A DNA stretch of 64,000 nucleotides from Pseudomonas sp. TH41. Lineage in GTDB: Bacteria > Pseudomonadota > Gammaproteobacteria > Pseudomonadales > Pseudomonadaceae. Both the position numbers and the translations under genes were made by a program. The notes under the pieces were generated by a model. It saw only the letters and a list, made by a program, of their open reading frames with translations. It did no database searches and was not told the origin of the DNA. The stretch spans positions 930,001 through 994,000 of the forward strand of contig NZ_JAEKFH010000005.1 in NCBI RefSeq assembly GCF_016650695.1, read 5' to 3'. This document shows positions 9,496 through 18,616 of this stretch, one piece after another (position 1 is the first letter of the stretch; the number at the start of each line of letters is the position of its first letter).

Positions 9496-10093
9496 GTGCA
9501 TTTCCTCCGCAGCCAACTGCGTGTTGGCATCCTGTTTTTTGCGAAGAACGTGCTCATGGCTCAAGCAGGTTGTCTGGCGAGTCGTCTTCCCCCAGGGGCA
9601 GTGGTTTCTTGAAGTAAACCGCAGCCCCGGCGACGTCCTCGCCAAGCGTGTCACTCGCGGACTGCTTGTCCTGTACGGGATAAAACCCTATGCAATCAAT
9701 GGCATCGGGATCCACTTCCAAAACAACGTGCCCTGCAAGCAATGCGTAACGGTTCTGAAGCACCACAGTGACAGAAAACCGTCACTCAAAACCCGTTCCG
9801 CGTCCCTCCCCTCCAGCACTTCTCCGCCCTATGTCGATAAGTGTATGGAACTTTCCTCAAGCCCCCAGGAGCTCCCTAAGGCTCATAAATCAAGGGCTTT
9901 CGAATTGAACAATGTGCTGGAAATTGTAGAGCGCATAAGTTTTTTTTGAAATAAGCTTATGAGAAATAGTTCTTAGCTTCTCGCTAGAATGTTCTTAGCT
10001 CTGTTGTTACAAGCTTGAAACGGTTTTACCTATAAATGCCGTCAAATAATTGGCGACTAATAAGGCACTATTAGGACTCAGGGAGATACACCC
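9496..10093. other. lapA/lapE divergent intergenic region
   Basis: This 598-bp gap between divergent lapA and lapE holds no convincing gene. It becomes AT-rich from about 9890. A possible lapA promoter on the minus strand has TACAAT as -10 (9923-9928), which would give a 5' leader of roughly 420 nt. A perfect palindrome ATAAGCTTAT sits at 9951-9960. Two copies of GTTCTTAGCT (9969-9978 and 9991-10000) are 22 bp apart. On the plus strand TTACAA (10007-10012) and TATAAA (10031-10036) could serve lapE. Confidence 0.5.
10041..10054. promoter_or_regulatory. Possible FleQ box upstream of lapE
   Basis: The sequence GTCAAATAATTGGC matches the published FleQ consensus, as I recall it (GTCaNTAAAtTGAC), at 10 of 13 specified positions and keeps its imperfect dyad. 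It lies 40 bp upstream of the lapE start. FleQ is a c-di-GMP-responsive regulator of lap genes in pseudomonads. The match was made by eye. Confidence 0.35.
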
Positions 10094-11452
10094 ATGCGCC
10101 ATTTAACCCCCCTATGCAGCGCGATTCTGCTGGCGATGGCCTGTGCTTCTCAGGCTCAAGCCATGTCCTTGACAGAGGCAATCCAAAGCACCATCGCGAC
10201 GCACCCGGAGCTGGCGTCGCGCGTGGACAGCCGTCTCTCGGCTGATGAGGACGTGAAAGTCGCCAAGGGGGGCTTTTATCCGTCGGTTGATCTCACTGGC
10301 GCCTACGGGCGCGGGTACAGCGATAACACCAACACCCGCGCCTTTGGTAAACACCACACCGAAATCCTGACCTACACCCAATCGGAATTGCGCCTGCGGC
10401 AGATGCTCTTCGATGGTTTCAATACCGCCAACGAAGTCGAACGCACCAAAGGCGTGGTCAACTCCCGGGCCTATTACGCTCAGGGCACCGCTCAGGATCT
10501 GGCCCTGCGCACCATCGAGGTCTACCTCGAAGTGCTCAAGCGTCGCGAGCTCGTGACCCTGGCCAAGAACAACCTGCAAGCCCACATGCGAGTCAATGAC
10601 CAGATCGGCCTGCGTACCCAGCGCGGTATCGGCAGCAACGCCGACGCCGATCAGTCGGTTGCTCGCCGGGCACTGGCGGAGAACAACCTCGACACCGCCG
10701 AAGTCGATCTGGCCGACGCCGAGTCGAATTTCTACGCCGTCGTGGGGCGCCTGCCCGATGAACTCGAAACACCGCCTTCGACCCGCGGCGAATTGCCCGC
10801 CTCCCTGCAAGAAGCCCAGCAGAGCATGGTGGAAAACAATCCGTACCTGAAATCCGCCCAGGCTGATGTGCAATCGGCCGAGAGCCAGTACGAAGTCGCC
10901 AAGTCGCCGTTCTACCCGCGTTTCGACGCCGAAGCCGCGGTGGGGGCGAACAACAACGTGCAGGGTGATGAAGGCCACGACAATGAATGGCGGGTCGGCA
11001 TCGTGATGAACTACAACCTGTTTCGCGGCGGCAGCGACAAGGCACGCCTGGCCTCCGATGCGCACCTGATCAACCAGGCGATGGACATCCGCAACAACGC
11101 CCTGCGCCAGCTCAACGAGAACATCCACCTGGCCTGGAACGCCATGGTCAATGCGAAAAAACAAACCCCGACCGCCCGCGAATATGCGGAGACCAGCAAA
11201 CGCGTAAGGATGGCGTATCAGGATCAGTTCGGCCTTGGCCAACGAACCCTTCTCGACCTGCTGGACAGTGAAAACGAGCTCTATAACGCCAACCGCCGCT
11301 ACACCGAAGTGCAATACACCGAGGAATATTCGATGTACCGCGTGCTGGCAAACATGGGACAGTTGCTGAGCAAACAACGGGTCGTGCTGCCCGCCGATGC
11401 GATCGCCCAGGCCGAAGTGAAAAACCAGGCCCGTTTGCCTGAACTCAAATGA
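10094..11452 (+). CDS. lapE: LapE, TolC-family outer-membrane channel
   Basis: 452-residue outer-membrane efflux protein expected to form the trimeric exit channel for LapA. A cleavable signal peptide is visible (cleavage near QAQA, about residue 23). It is followed by the two repeated helical halves typical of TolC, with LSEAI-like starts such as SLTEAIQSTIATHPEL and a second PFYPRFDAEAAVG strand region at about 280. The start has an AGGGAGA ribosome site 7 nt upstream. It leads lapB and lapC in the same direction, with a REP-like palindrome in the 177-bp gap before lapB, so lapE may be partly uncoupled from them. The name comes from position beside lapA; the sequence alone supports only TolC family. 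Confidence 0.88.
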   Translation: MRHLTPLCSAILLAMACASQAQAMSLTEAIQSTIATHPELASRVDSRLSADEDVKVAKGGFYPSVDLTGAYGRGYSDNTNTRAFGKHHTEILTYTQSELRLRQMLFDGFNTANEVERTKGVVNSRAYYAQGTAQDLALRTIEVYLEVLKRRELVTLAKNNLQAHMRVNDQIGLRTQRGIGSNADADQSVARRALAENNLDTAEVDLADAESNFYAVVGRLPDELETPPSTRGELPASLQEAQQSMVENNPYLKSAQADVQSAESQYEVAKSPFYPRFDAEAAVGANNNVQGDEGHDNEWRVGIVMNYNLFRGGSDKARLASDAHLINQAMDIRNNALRQLNENIHLAWNAMVNAKKQTPTAREYAETSKRVRMAYQDQFGLGQRTLLDLLDSENELYNANRRYTEVQYTEEYSMYRVLANMGQLLSKQRVVLPADAIAQAEVKNQARLPELK

Positions 11453-11460
11453 AGTAACCC

Positions 11461-11575
11461 TGTAGGAGCTGCCGAAGGCTGCGATCTTTTGATCTTTTGA
11501 TCTTTTGATCTGTGGCTTTGTGGCGGTGATGAGGGCGCCAAAGATCAAAAGATCGCAGCCTTCGGCAGCTCCTAC
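11461..11575. repeat. REP-like palindrome, type A, with GATCTTTT expansion
   Basis: Inverted type A arms between lapE and lapB. The left arm ends in three consecutive GATCTTTT units before the loop. Confidence 0.85.
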
Positions 11576-11629
11576 AACAAGTAGAGGTGTATCGATGCCA
11601 ATTGCCGCAGCGCAACGGGAGCGACCAAT

Positions 11630-13789
11630 GTGACCAGCATGGAAACCGGCAACATCGGTGTTGATCCGCGCCTGAGCTTCGATGACCCGCTTCTGGACGG
11701 TCTGTTGATTCTCTGCAAACTCCACGGCGCGACGGTCAGTCGTGCCAGCCTGAGTGCCGGCCTGCCCCTGAACAAACAACGTTTGAGCCTGGACCTGTTG
11801 CCGCGCGCAGCGGCCCGTGCCAACTTGCAGGCGCGATTGCTGCGCCGTGAGCTGACGGACATTTCCGCCCTCAACCTGCCCGTGTTGCTGATCCTCAACA
11901 ACGGTCGAACCGCCGTGCTGCGACGTTTTGGCGATGACGACCAGTTGCTGATTCTGCCCAGCGAAGCCGATGGCGGCGAACAATGGGTCAGCCGTGCAGA
12001 GTTGGCCGAAAGCTACAGCGGCCAGGCCTTGTTCGCCCGGCCGCGCCACGAGCTCGAAGACTTGCGCTCGCCGCTGGTGCCCCGTGTAGAGGCCTGGTTT
12101 CGCGACACCCTGAAGCTGTCGAAATGGCTGTATGGCGATGCGATCCTGGCGAGTTTTTTGATCAACCTGCTGGGGTTGATGGTGCCGCTGTTCGTGATGC
12201 AGACCTACGACCGGGTGGTGCCGAACCAGGCCACATCGACCTTGTGGGTGTTGTCCATCGGCTTGCTGATTGGCACCGGGTTCGAACTGGCGCTGCGGGT
12301 CGTCCGCGCGCACTTGCTGGACACTGCCGGGAAGAAGACCGATGTCATCCTTTCCGCGACGTTGTTCGAACGCATCACCGGCATGGCCATGAAAGCACGG
12401 CCGGCAACCATCGGCGGTTTTGCCCAGAGCATTCACGACTTCCAGGGCCTGCGCGAATTCCTCACCGCCGTGACCCTCACCAGCCTGATCGACCTGCCCT
12501 TCGCCGTACTGATGCTGGTGGTGATCGGTCTGCTCGGCGGATGGCTGGTGGTGATTCCGCTGTTGGCGTTTCCGATTACGATTATCTTTGCGATGGTGAT
12601 TCAGGTTCGCCTGCGCGACACCGTGCAGAAAAGCCTCAGCCTCGGTGCCGAACGCCAGGCCCTGCTGATCGAAACCCTCGGTGGCCTGGAAACCCTCAAG
12701 GCGTGCAGCGCTGAAAGCGAACGTCAGCACAAATGGGAGAGCACCCACGGCGCGCTCACCCGCCTCGACAGCCACGCGCGCAACCTCTCGGCGCTGGCCA
12801 CCAACGGCACGCTATTCATTCAGCAATTTTCGGGCATGGCGACCATTGTTGCCGGGGTCTACAGCATCATCGCCGGTAATCTCAGCGTCGGTGCCCTGGT
12901 GGCGACTTACATGCTCGGCAGCCGCGTGCTCGCGCCGTTGGGGCAGATTGCCGGGCTGATCACCCGCTATCAGCAAGCGCAACTGACCATGAAAAGCACC
13001 GATGCCTTGATGGGGTTGCCGCAAGAGCGCGACGCCAGACAACGGCCACTGGAGCGTACACAACTGCAAGGCGCGCTGGACGTCAGCGGCGTGACTTTCC
13101 ACTACAACGGCCAGAGCGCGCCGGCGCTGGCCAATGTCAGCTTCAGCGTAAAACCCGGCGAACGGATCGGCATTATCGGTCGCAGCGGCTCGGGCAAAAG
13201 CACCTTGGCGCGACTGGTGATGGGTTTCTATGCACCGGAAGAAGGTCAGCTGTTGCTCGATGGCCTGGACCTGCGCCAGCTCGATGTCGCCGACCTGCGC
13301 CAGCAGATCGGTTACGTCGCCCACGACCTGCCACTGCTGGCCGGTAGCCTGCGCGACAACCTGACCCTCGGCGCACGCTACATCAGCGATTCGCGGATGC
13401 TCGAAGTGGCGGAACTGACCGGTGTCACCGAGCTGGCCCGTCAACACCCGCAAGGTTTTGATCGGCCCGTCGGTGAGCGCGGACAATTGCTCTCCGGCGG
13501 TCAACGTCAGGCCGTATTGCTGGCCCGGGCCTTGTTGCTGGACCCGCCCATCCTGCTGCTCGACGAACCGACCAGCGCCATGGACAACAGCAGCGAAGAC
13601 GTTCTGCGGCAAAAACTCCAGAGCTGGGTCCAGGGCAAAACCGTGCTGCTGGTCACTCACCGTACGTCGATGCTCAGCCTGGTGGATCGGCTGGTGGTGC
13701 TGGACAATGGACGGATCGTCGCCGACGGTCCAAAAGAAGCGGTCATCGATGCATTGCGCAAGGGCCGGGTCGGCTCTGCGGCTGTCTAG
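11630..13789 (+). CDS. lapB: LapB, type I secretion ABC transporter
   Basis: 719-residue inner-membrane ATPase that powers LapA export. I chose the GTG at 11630 because GGGAG lies 8 nt upstream; the ATG at 11639 would be too far from it. Residues about 15-140 form a C39-peptidase-like domain in which I see no catalytic Cys motif, as expected for transporters of RTX substrates. The transmembrane region spans about 165-450. The nucleotide-binding domain has Walker A GRSGSGKST, signature LSGGQRQAV, Walker B ILLLDEPTSAMD and the H-loop VTHRTS. The lapC start is 9 bp after its stop, and the lapC ribosome site overlaps the stop region, so the two genes are probably cotranscribed and coupled. Confidence 0.92.
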   Translation: MTSMETGNIGVDPRLSFDDPLLDGLLILCKLHGATVSRASLSAGLPLNKQRLSLDLLPRAAARANLQARLLRRELTDISALNLPVLLILNNGRTAVLRRFGDDDQLLILPSEADGGEQWVSRAELAESYSGQALFARPRHELEDLRSPLVPRVEAWFRDTLKLSKWLYGDAILASFLINLLGLMVPLFVMQTYDRVVPNQATSTLWVLSIGLLIGTGFELALRVVRAHLLDTAGKKTDVILSATLFERITGMAMKARPATIGGFAQSIHDFQGLREFLTAVTLTSLIDLPFAVLMLVVIGLLGGWLVVIPLLAFPITIIFAMVIQVRLRDTVQKSLSLGAERQALLIETLGGLETLKACSAESERQHKWESTHGALTRLDSHARNLSALATNGTLFIQQFSGMATIVAGVYSIIAGNLSVGALVATYMLGSRVLAPLGQIAGLITRYQQAQLTMKSTDALMGLPQERDARQRPLERTQLQGALDVSGVTFHYNGQSAPALANVSFSVKPGERIGIIGRSGSGKSTLARLVMGFYAPEEGQLLLDGLDLRQLDVADLRQQIGYVAHDLPLLAGSLRDNLTLGARYISDSRMLEVAELTGVTELARQHPQGFDRPVGERGQLLSGGQRQAVLLARALLLDPPILLLDEPTSAMDNSSEDVLRQKLQSWVQGKTVLLVTHRTSMLSLVDRLVVLDNGRIVADGPKEAVIDALRKGRVGSAAV

Positions 13790-13798
13790 GAGCTACCC

Positions 13799-15178
13799 AT
13801 GGCCCGTTCATCATCCGACGCGTCGCAGTCTAATTCGAAGCAACGGGGCTATTTCGGCAGTTTCAGCAAAAGCGCCGAAAGCGAGTTCATGCCGGAAACC
13901 GCCGGTGCGGCGTTGCAGGATTCCCCGCGCTGGTCGCGGATCACCGTGTGGCTCGCTGCCGGGCTGATTATCAGCGCGTTGGTCTGGGCCAAGTTCGCCG
14001 TGCTGCAGGAAGTCACCATGGGTGAAGGCAAGGCGATTCCGTCGAGCAAGGTTCAGGTGATCCAGAACCTGGAGGGCGGCATTGTCACCGAAATCTTCGT
14101 GCGCGAAGGGCAAATGGTGAACAAGGGCGATACGTTGCTGCGCCTGGATGACACGCGTTTCCTGTCGAACAAGGGCGAAAGCGAGGCAGATCGTTATGCG
14201 CTGACGGCGCAGGTCGAACGCTTGTCGGCCGAGGCAGAGGGGCGCCCCTTCAACCTCTCGACTGAAGTCATCGCCAAAGCCCCGCAAGTGGCTGAAGACG
14301 AACGCTCGCTGTACGAGCAACGGCAGCGTCGACTCGCCAGTGAGCAGCGCACACTGAGTGAACAACTTCGGCAAAAAACCCAGGAACTGGCAGAGTTCCG
14401 TTCCAAACAAGGTCAATTCAGTTCCAGCCTGGCGTTATTGCAGCAGGAGATGAACATGTCCGCGCCGCTGGTGGGCACCGGGGCCGTTTCACCGGTGGAA
14501 ATCCTGCGACTCAAGCGCAGTGCCGTGGAGATTCGCGGCTCGTTGAACGCCACGACGCTGGCGATTCCCCGGGCGGAATCAGCGATCAACGAGATCAAAA
14601 GCAAGATTGACGAGTCCGAACAATCCTTCCGCTCGGACGCGGCGAAAGAGCTGAACGAGAAACGCACCGACCTGTCGAAAATCACCGCATCGAGCATCGC
14701 CATCGACGACCGCGTGACTCGCACCACGGTGGTCTCGCCAGTGCACGGCATTATCAAGGTGCTCAAGGTCAACACCATCGGCGGCGTGGTTCAACCAGGC
14801 AGCGACATGGTGGAAATCGTGCCCCTGGAAGACAATTTGCTGATCGAGGCCAAGGTGCGGCCACAGGATGTGGCGTTCTTGCATCCGGGGCAGAAAGCGA
14901 TGGTCAAGTTCAGTGCTTACGACTACACGATTTATGGCGGGTTGAGTGCCAAGCTTGAGTTGATTGGGGCGGACACGATTACCGACGACAAGGGCAACAG
15001 CTTTTACCTGATTCAGGTTCGCACTGATAAAAATCACTTGGGCGGTGATGTGAAACCGTTGCTGATCATTCCAGGGATGGTGGCGACCGTAGATATCATC
15101 ACAGGCGAAAAAAGTGTGTTGGATTACCTGTTGAAACCGGTGCTGAAAGCCCGGACCGAGGCGATGCGCGAAAGGTAG
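13799..15178 (+). CDS. lapC: LapC, HlyD-family membrane fusion protein
   Basis: 459-residue periplasmic adaptor linking LapB to LapE. A short cytoplasmic N-terminus is followed by one transmembrane helix (about residues 45-65, ITVWLAAGLIISALVWAKF). Next come a lipoyl/biotinyl half-motif (LEGGIVTEIFVREGQMVNKG) and a long coiled coil (about 150-300). The second lipoyl half (VVSPVHGIIKVL) precedes a beta-barrel region. Length and order match HlyD-family type I secretion adaptors. The ribosome site GGAG overlaps the end of lapB. It is the last gene of the cluster; a type B palindrome follows and may mark the transcript end. Confidence 0.92.
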   Translation: MARSSSDASQSNSKQRGYFGSFSKSAESEFMPETAGAALQDSPRWSRITVWLAAGLIISALVWAKFAVLQEVTMGEGKAIPSSKVQVIQNLEGGIVTEIFVREGQMVNKGDTLLRLDDTRFLSNKGESEADRYALTAQVERLSAEAEGRPFNLSTEVIAKAPQVAEDERSLYEQRQRRLASEQRTLSEQLRQKTQELAEFRSKQGQFSSSLALLQQEMNMSAPLVGTGAVSPVEILRLKRSAVEIRGSLNATTLAIPRAESAINEIKSKIDESEQSFRSDAAKELNEKRTDLSKITASSIAIDDRVTRTTVVSPVHGIIKVLKVNTIGGVVQPGSDMVEIVPLEDNLLIEAKVRPQDVAFLHPGQKAMVKFSAYDYTIYGGLSAKLELIGADTITDDKGNSFYLIQVRTDKNHLGGDVKPLLIIPGMVATVDIITGEKSVLDYLLKPVLKARTEAMRER

Positions 15179-15211
15179 TTTCTGTCTGGAGTTGGCTTTG
15201 ATTGTTCCACC

Positions 15212-15298
15212 GCTTTCGCGAGCAAGCCCGCTCCCACATTCGACCGAGTTACTCCAGGAGAATGGCGATCAAATGTGGGAGCGGGCTTGCTCGCGAAG
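15212..15298. repeat. REP-like palindrome, type B
   Basis: Inverted arms with CTTTCGCGAGCAAGCCCGCT and its near complement, located between the convergent lapC and DTW-protein genes. Confidence 0.85.
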
Positions 15299-15317
15299 GG
15301 TCCGTGACAGGCAACGA

Positions 15318-15914
15318 TCATTTCGGCCCATGATTACGCTGGTAGATCTCCTCCCCCATCGCCGCAATCTGCCCTTCGATCAACGCCTCGAAGGGTTTTA
15401 GCAACGGCTCAAAGGTCGTTGGTTCTTCCAGCGTCTCCAACGCCTGAACAATCGCTTCCACCGTCGACAACGCACCCGGTCCGGGCGCCTTACGCAATCG
15501 ATAACGCGACACCGCGCCCTCGGCCAGCGTCACTCTGGGCAACGCTGCCAGCAGCGGATTAAGGTGCAGCATTTTGCGCGCCTTGCGCCAGGTGCCGTCC
15601 GGAACCACCAGCAGCAAGGGCTCATCGGTGGCGGCATAGACCTGCAACGGGAGCGCCTCATCGGCCGGAAACAACAGCCGCGCCTGATAGCCCGGCTGAT
15701 TCAACAGCGCCGGCAGCTCCTCGAACACTTCGCCAACCACCAACTCGGCATTTTTCAACCCCAAGACCGCCAACCGCGCGGTGTTCAGCGCATGGCTCAC
15801 TTCGCTCGGATGCTGCAACAACAACACCCGGGTGCGACTGTCGAGGCTCGGTATCAGTGGGCACAGGCAATGGGATTGCGGGCGCAGACACCGGGAACAT
15901 TGAATTCGGGACAT
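15318..15914 (-). CDS. DTW-domain protein, probable tRNA acp-transferase
   Basis: 198-residue protein of the DTW family. It has an N-terminal cysteine cluster (CSRCLRPQSHCLC) that could bind zinc. The signature appears as PDGTWRKARKM in mid-protein, and LSTVEA follows further downstream. Bacterial members such as TapT (YfiP) add 3-amino-3-carboxypropyl to uridine 47 of tRNA using S-adenosylmethionine. The family assignment is firm from these motifs; the exact tRNA position is inferred. The gene starts 14 bp after the stop of the upstream LysR gene on the same strand, so they could share a transcript, though no functional link is evident. Confidence 0.8.
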   Translation of the reverse strand: MSRIQCSRCLRPQSHCLCPLIPSLDSRTRVLLLQHPSEVSHALNTARLAVLGLKNAELVVGEVFEELPALLNQPGYQARLLFPADEALPLQVYAATDEPLLLVVPDGTWRKARKMLHLNPLLAALPRVTLAEGAVSRYRLRKAPGPGALSTVEAIVQALETLEEPTTFEPLLKPFEALIEGQIAAMGEEIYQRNHGPK

Positions 15915-15928
15915 CGCTTCCTTTTCCT

Positions 15929-16825
15929 TTAAGCCGCCTGATTCAGTTGTGCTTTAAGCAGGTCGCGGAAGGTCTGGATCAGCGGTTCGCGACTGCGGCC
16001 ACGGCGCACGATCATCGAAAACGGCGCTTGATAACCGAAGGTCGCCGGCAGTAGCACCCGCAAATCGCCCTTGTCCGCCCAGGCTTGAGCGTAGTGCTCC
16101 GGCAGGTAACCGATGTAGGCACCGGATAGCACCAGAATCAACTGCGCCTCCATACTTTCCACCGTCGCGGCGCTGTGCTTGAAACCGTGCCGTGCCAGTT
16201 CGGCCTGACTCCAGTAACCACGGCCCACCATGCGCTGCTGGGTGATGACTTGCTCGGGAATGCGCCGCTCGGTGAACAACGGATGGCGACTGCTGCAATA
16301 CAGCCAGTGTTGTTCGCGGTACAGCGGCATGTAGACCAGACCGCTCATGCGTGTGGAAAACGCCCCGATGGCCAGGTCGAGGCGATTGTCCTGCACGCCG
16401 AGTTGCAGTTCGTAAGGGCTCATGACCGACAAGTGCAAATGCACGGCCGGGTGCTCCTGGCTGTAGGCACCGATGGCCTCGGCGAACGGCAGGGCCTTGT
16501 CGCTGACGGTGGAGTCGATCACGCCCAGGTTCAGCGTGCCGCGTAACTCGCCCTTGAGGGCGGCGGCGTATTGCTCGAAGCCTTCGAGCTCACCCAACAG
16601 GCGCAAGGTCTCCTGATGGAACAACTCGCCCTTGCTGGTCAGGCTGAAACCGCCCCGGCCACGATGACAGAGCACCAGGCCGAGGGCGGCTTCGAGCTGG
16701 CTCATGTAGGTGCTGATCGCCGAGGTCGAGAGGTTGAGCTCTTGCTGGGCGCTGGCGAACCCCTGATGGCGAACTACGCTGACGAAGATGCGCAATAGTT
16801 TCAGGTCGGGTAAAGCGTTGGCCAT
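15929..16825 (-). CDS. gbuR: LysR-family regulator, GbuR-like
   Basis: 298-residue LysR regulator. I chose the ATG at 16825 (MANALPDLKLLRIF) because GGAGA lies just upstream; a longer frame would translate part of a repeat. The N-terminal winged helix-turn-helix spans about 8-65 and includes GFASAQQELNLSTSAIST. The remainder is the periplasmic-binding-like effector domain. It is divergent from gbuA, the arrangement recalled for PA1422 (gbuR) and PA1421 (gbuA) in P. aeruginosa, where GbuR responds to 4-guanidinobutyrate. The symbol rests on that gene order rather than on sequence comparison. The shared intergenic region holds a type C palindrome. Confidence 0.7.
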   Translation of the reverse strand: MANALPDLKLLRIFVSVVRHQGFASAQQELNLSTSAISTYMSQLEAALGLVLCHRGRGGFSLTSKGELFHQETLRLLGELEGFEQYAAALKGELRGTLNLGVIDSTVSDKALPFAEAIGAYSQEHPAVHLHLSVMSPYELQLGVQDNRLDLAIGAFSTRMSGLVYMPLYREQHWLYCSSRHPLFTERRIPEQVITQQRMVGRGYWSQAELARHGFKHSAATVESMEAQLILVLSGAYIGYLPEHYAQAWADKGDLRVLLPATFGYQAPFSMIVRRGRSREPLIQTFRDLLKAQLNQAA

Positions 16826-16857
16826 TGGGGTCTCCAAACACCAGTCGAATTTCAGTC

Positions 16858-16991
16858 CTGTGGCGAGGGGATTTATCCCCGTTGGGTGGCGAAGCCGCCC
16901 CCTAAGCCTCAAATGTGCTGTATCGGACACAGCGCGGGTAATGGATTACGACTGCTGCGCAGCCGAACGGGGATAAATCCCCTCGCCACAG
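16858..16991. repeat. Palindromic repeat, type C
   Basis: Arms CTGTGGCGAGGGGATTTATC and its complement enclose about 80 bp. It occupies much of the 353-bp gbuR/gbuA intergenic region. It is a different family from the type A and B elements. Confidence 0.75.
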
Positions 16992-17178
16992 ATATCCTGC
17001 GAATACTGGAAGAGTCTATCTCCGTCCTCGCCATTAGTTTAGAAAAATCTGAACTAAGTATTTGCCCGTAGCGATTCTTCCCGGCCACTACATTTCGCAG
17101 AATCGGCGTCAACGGTACCCGTGTCTCTCCGACCGGTGTAACCGACACAAATAAAACAACGACGATGAGGCCCTACCT

Positions 17179-18129
17179 GTGGACAAGATTCTTCACCAAC
17201 CACTGGGCGGCAATGAAATGCCGCGCTTCGGCGGCATCGCCACCATGATGCGACTCCCCCATTTGCCAACCGCTGCCGGCCTGGATGCTGCCTTTATTGG
17301 CGTTCCGCTCGACATCGGCACCTCGCTGCGTCCGGGCACCCGTTTCGGGCCTCGTGAAATCCGCGCTGAATCCGTGATGATTCGCCCGTACAACATGGCC
17401 ACCGGCGCCGCCCCGTTCGACTCGCTGTCGGTTGCCGACATCGGCGACGTGGCGATCAACACGTTCAACCTGCTGGATGCCGTACGGATCATCGAAGAAT
17501 CCTACGACAAGATCCTCGACCACGATGTGATCCCGCTTACTTTGGGCGGCGACCACACCATCACCCTGCCAATCCTGCGTGCCATTCATAAGAAGCACGG
17601 CAAGGTCGGCCTGGTGCACATCGATGCTCACGCTGATGTGAACGATCACATGTTCGGCGAGAAAATCGCCCACGGCACCACGTTCCGTCGCGCTGTCGAA
17701 GAAGGTCTTCTGGACCCGGACCGCGTTGTGCAAATCGGTCTGCGCGCCCAGGGCTACACCGCTGACGACTTCAACTGGAGCCGCAATCAGGGTTTCCGTG
17801 TGGTTCAGGCCGAAGAGTGCTGGCACAAATCCCTGGCTCCATTGATGGCTGAAGTTCGCGAGAAAGTCGGTGGCGGTCCGGTGTACCTGAGTTTCGACAT
17901 CGACGGCATCGACCCTGCCTGGGCGCCAGGCACCGGCACCCCGGAAATCGGCGGTCTGACGACCATTCAGGCGATTGAAATCGTTCGCGGCTGCCAAGGC
18001 CTCGACCTGGTCGGCTGCGATCTGGTAGAAGTCTCGCCCGCTTACGACACCACCGGCAACACCTCGCTGCTGGCCGCCAACCTGCTGTATGAAATGCTCT
18101 GCGTACTGCCTGGCGTGGTCCACCGCTAA
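17179..18129 (+). CDS. gbuA: Guanidinobutyrase (agmatinase/ureohydrolase family)
   Basis: 316-residue ureohydrolase that should cleave 4-guanidinobutyrate to urea and 4-aminobutyrate using two Mn ions. Metal-binding motifs are complete: LGGDHTITLP, HIDAHADVND and SFDIDGIDP. The start is GTG with GAGG 8 nt upstream. The same family includes agmatinase and guanidinopropionase. I prefer guanidinobutyrase because the following genes (NTF2-like protein, NCS1 permease, sodium:solute symporter) and the divergent LysR match the P. aeruginosa PA1418-PA1422 order as I remember it. Guanidinopropionase cannot be excluded without alignment. It heads a run of genes that ends at the terminator at 21703. Confidence 0.82.
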   Translation: MDKILHQPLGGNEMPRFGGIATMMRLPHLPTAAGLDAAFIGVPLDIGTSLRPGTRFGPREIRAESVMIRPYNMATGAAPFDSLSVADIGDVAINTFNLLDAVRIIEESYDKILDHDVIPLTLGGDHTITLPILRAIHKKHGKVGLVHIDAHADVNDHMFGEKIAHGTTFRRAVEEGLLDPDRVVQIGLRAQGYTADDFNWSRNQGFRVVQAEECWHKSLAPLMAEVREKVGGGPVYLSFDIDGIDPAWAPGTGTPEIGGLTTIQAIEIVRGCQGLDLVGCDLVEVSPAYDTTGNTSLLAANLLYEMLCVLPGVVHR

Positions 18130-18138
18130 GGATCCGCC

Positions 18139-18561
18139 ATGCACGAACGTGATCAGGTACTGCAAGCTGCCGCCGATCTGGTGGCAGCCTTCGCCCGTAA
18201 CGATCGCGAAGCCTACTTCGGCGCCTTCAGCGCCGATGCGAGCTTCGTGTTCTACACCCTCGAACAACCCCTGCTGTCGCGCGATGCCTATCAGGCGTTG
18301 TGGGACACCTGGCGTTCGGAGGATGGCTTCGAAGTGCTTTCGTGCACATCAAGCAACGCCTTCGTCAGCCTGCAGGGTGACGTGGCGATTTTCATTCATG
18401 ACGTAGCCACCGAGCTGCGCATGCAAGGGGAGCAACACTTCAGCCAGGAGCGCGAGACGATTGTTTTCAGAAAACAAGCGTCTGGCCACGAACAACAAGG
18501 CCTATGGCTGGCCTGCCACGAACATTTGTCCGCCATGCCGGAAGGGCTGCCAACCCCTTAG
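18139..18561 (+). CDS. NTF2/SnoaL-like protein of the gbu cluster
   Basis: 140-residue small protein starting 9 bp after gbuA, with AAGGA upstream. The predicted cone-shaped fold of the NTF2/SnoaL superfamily is suggested by the start (a helix then AYFGAFSADASFVFYT) and by alternating strand patterns to the end. It corresponds in position to PA1420 of P. aeruginosa. Such proteins are often small enzymes or binding proteins; no catalytic residues can be named here. Its tight placement after gbuA suggests a role in guanidino-compound metabolism or in its regulation. Confidence 0.7.
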   Translation: MHERDQVLQAAADLVAAFARNDREAYFGAFSADASFVFYTLEQPLLSRDAYQALWDTWRSEDGFEVLSCTSSNAFVSLQGDVAIFIHDVATELRMQGEQHFSQERETIVFRKQASGHEQQGLWLACHEHLSAMPEGLPTP

Positions 18562-18616
18562 CCCAAACAGGTGACGCTCACGCACGATGAGCGCGCCTTT
18601 ATGATCGGAGCTGATC

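Noticed and set aside
9496..9654. Longer N-terminus for the lapA product
   Set aside because: The extra residues are not like LapA and the strong GGAGG lies before the ATG at 9495.
10112..12775. Minus-strand open frame of about 890 codons over lapE and lapB
   Set aside because: Antisense to two clear genes with intact families; no ribosome site and Gln/His/Arg-rich shadow composition.
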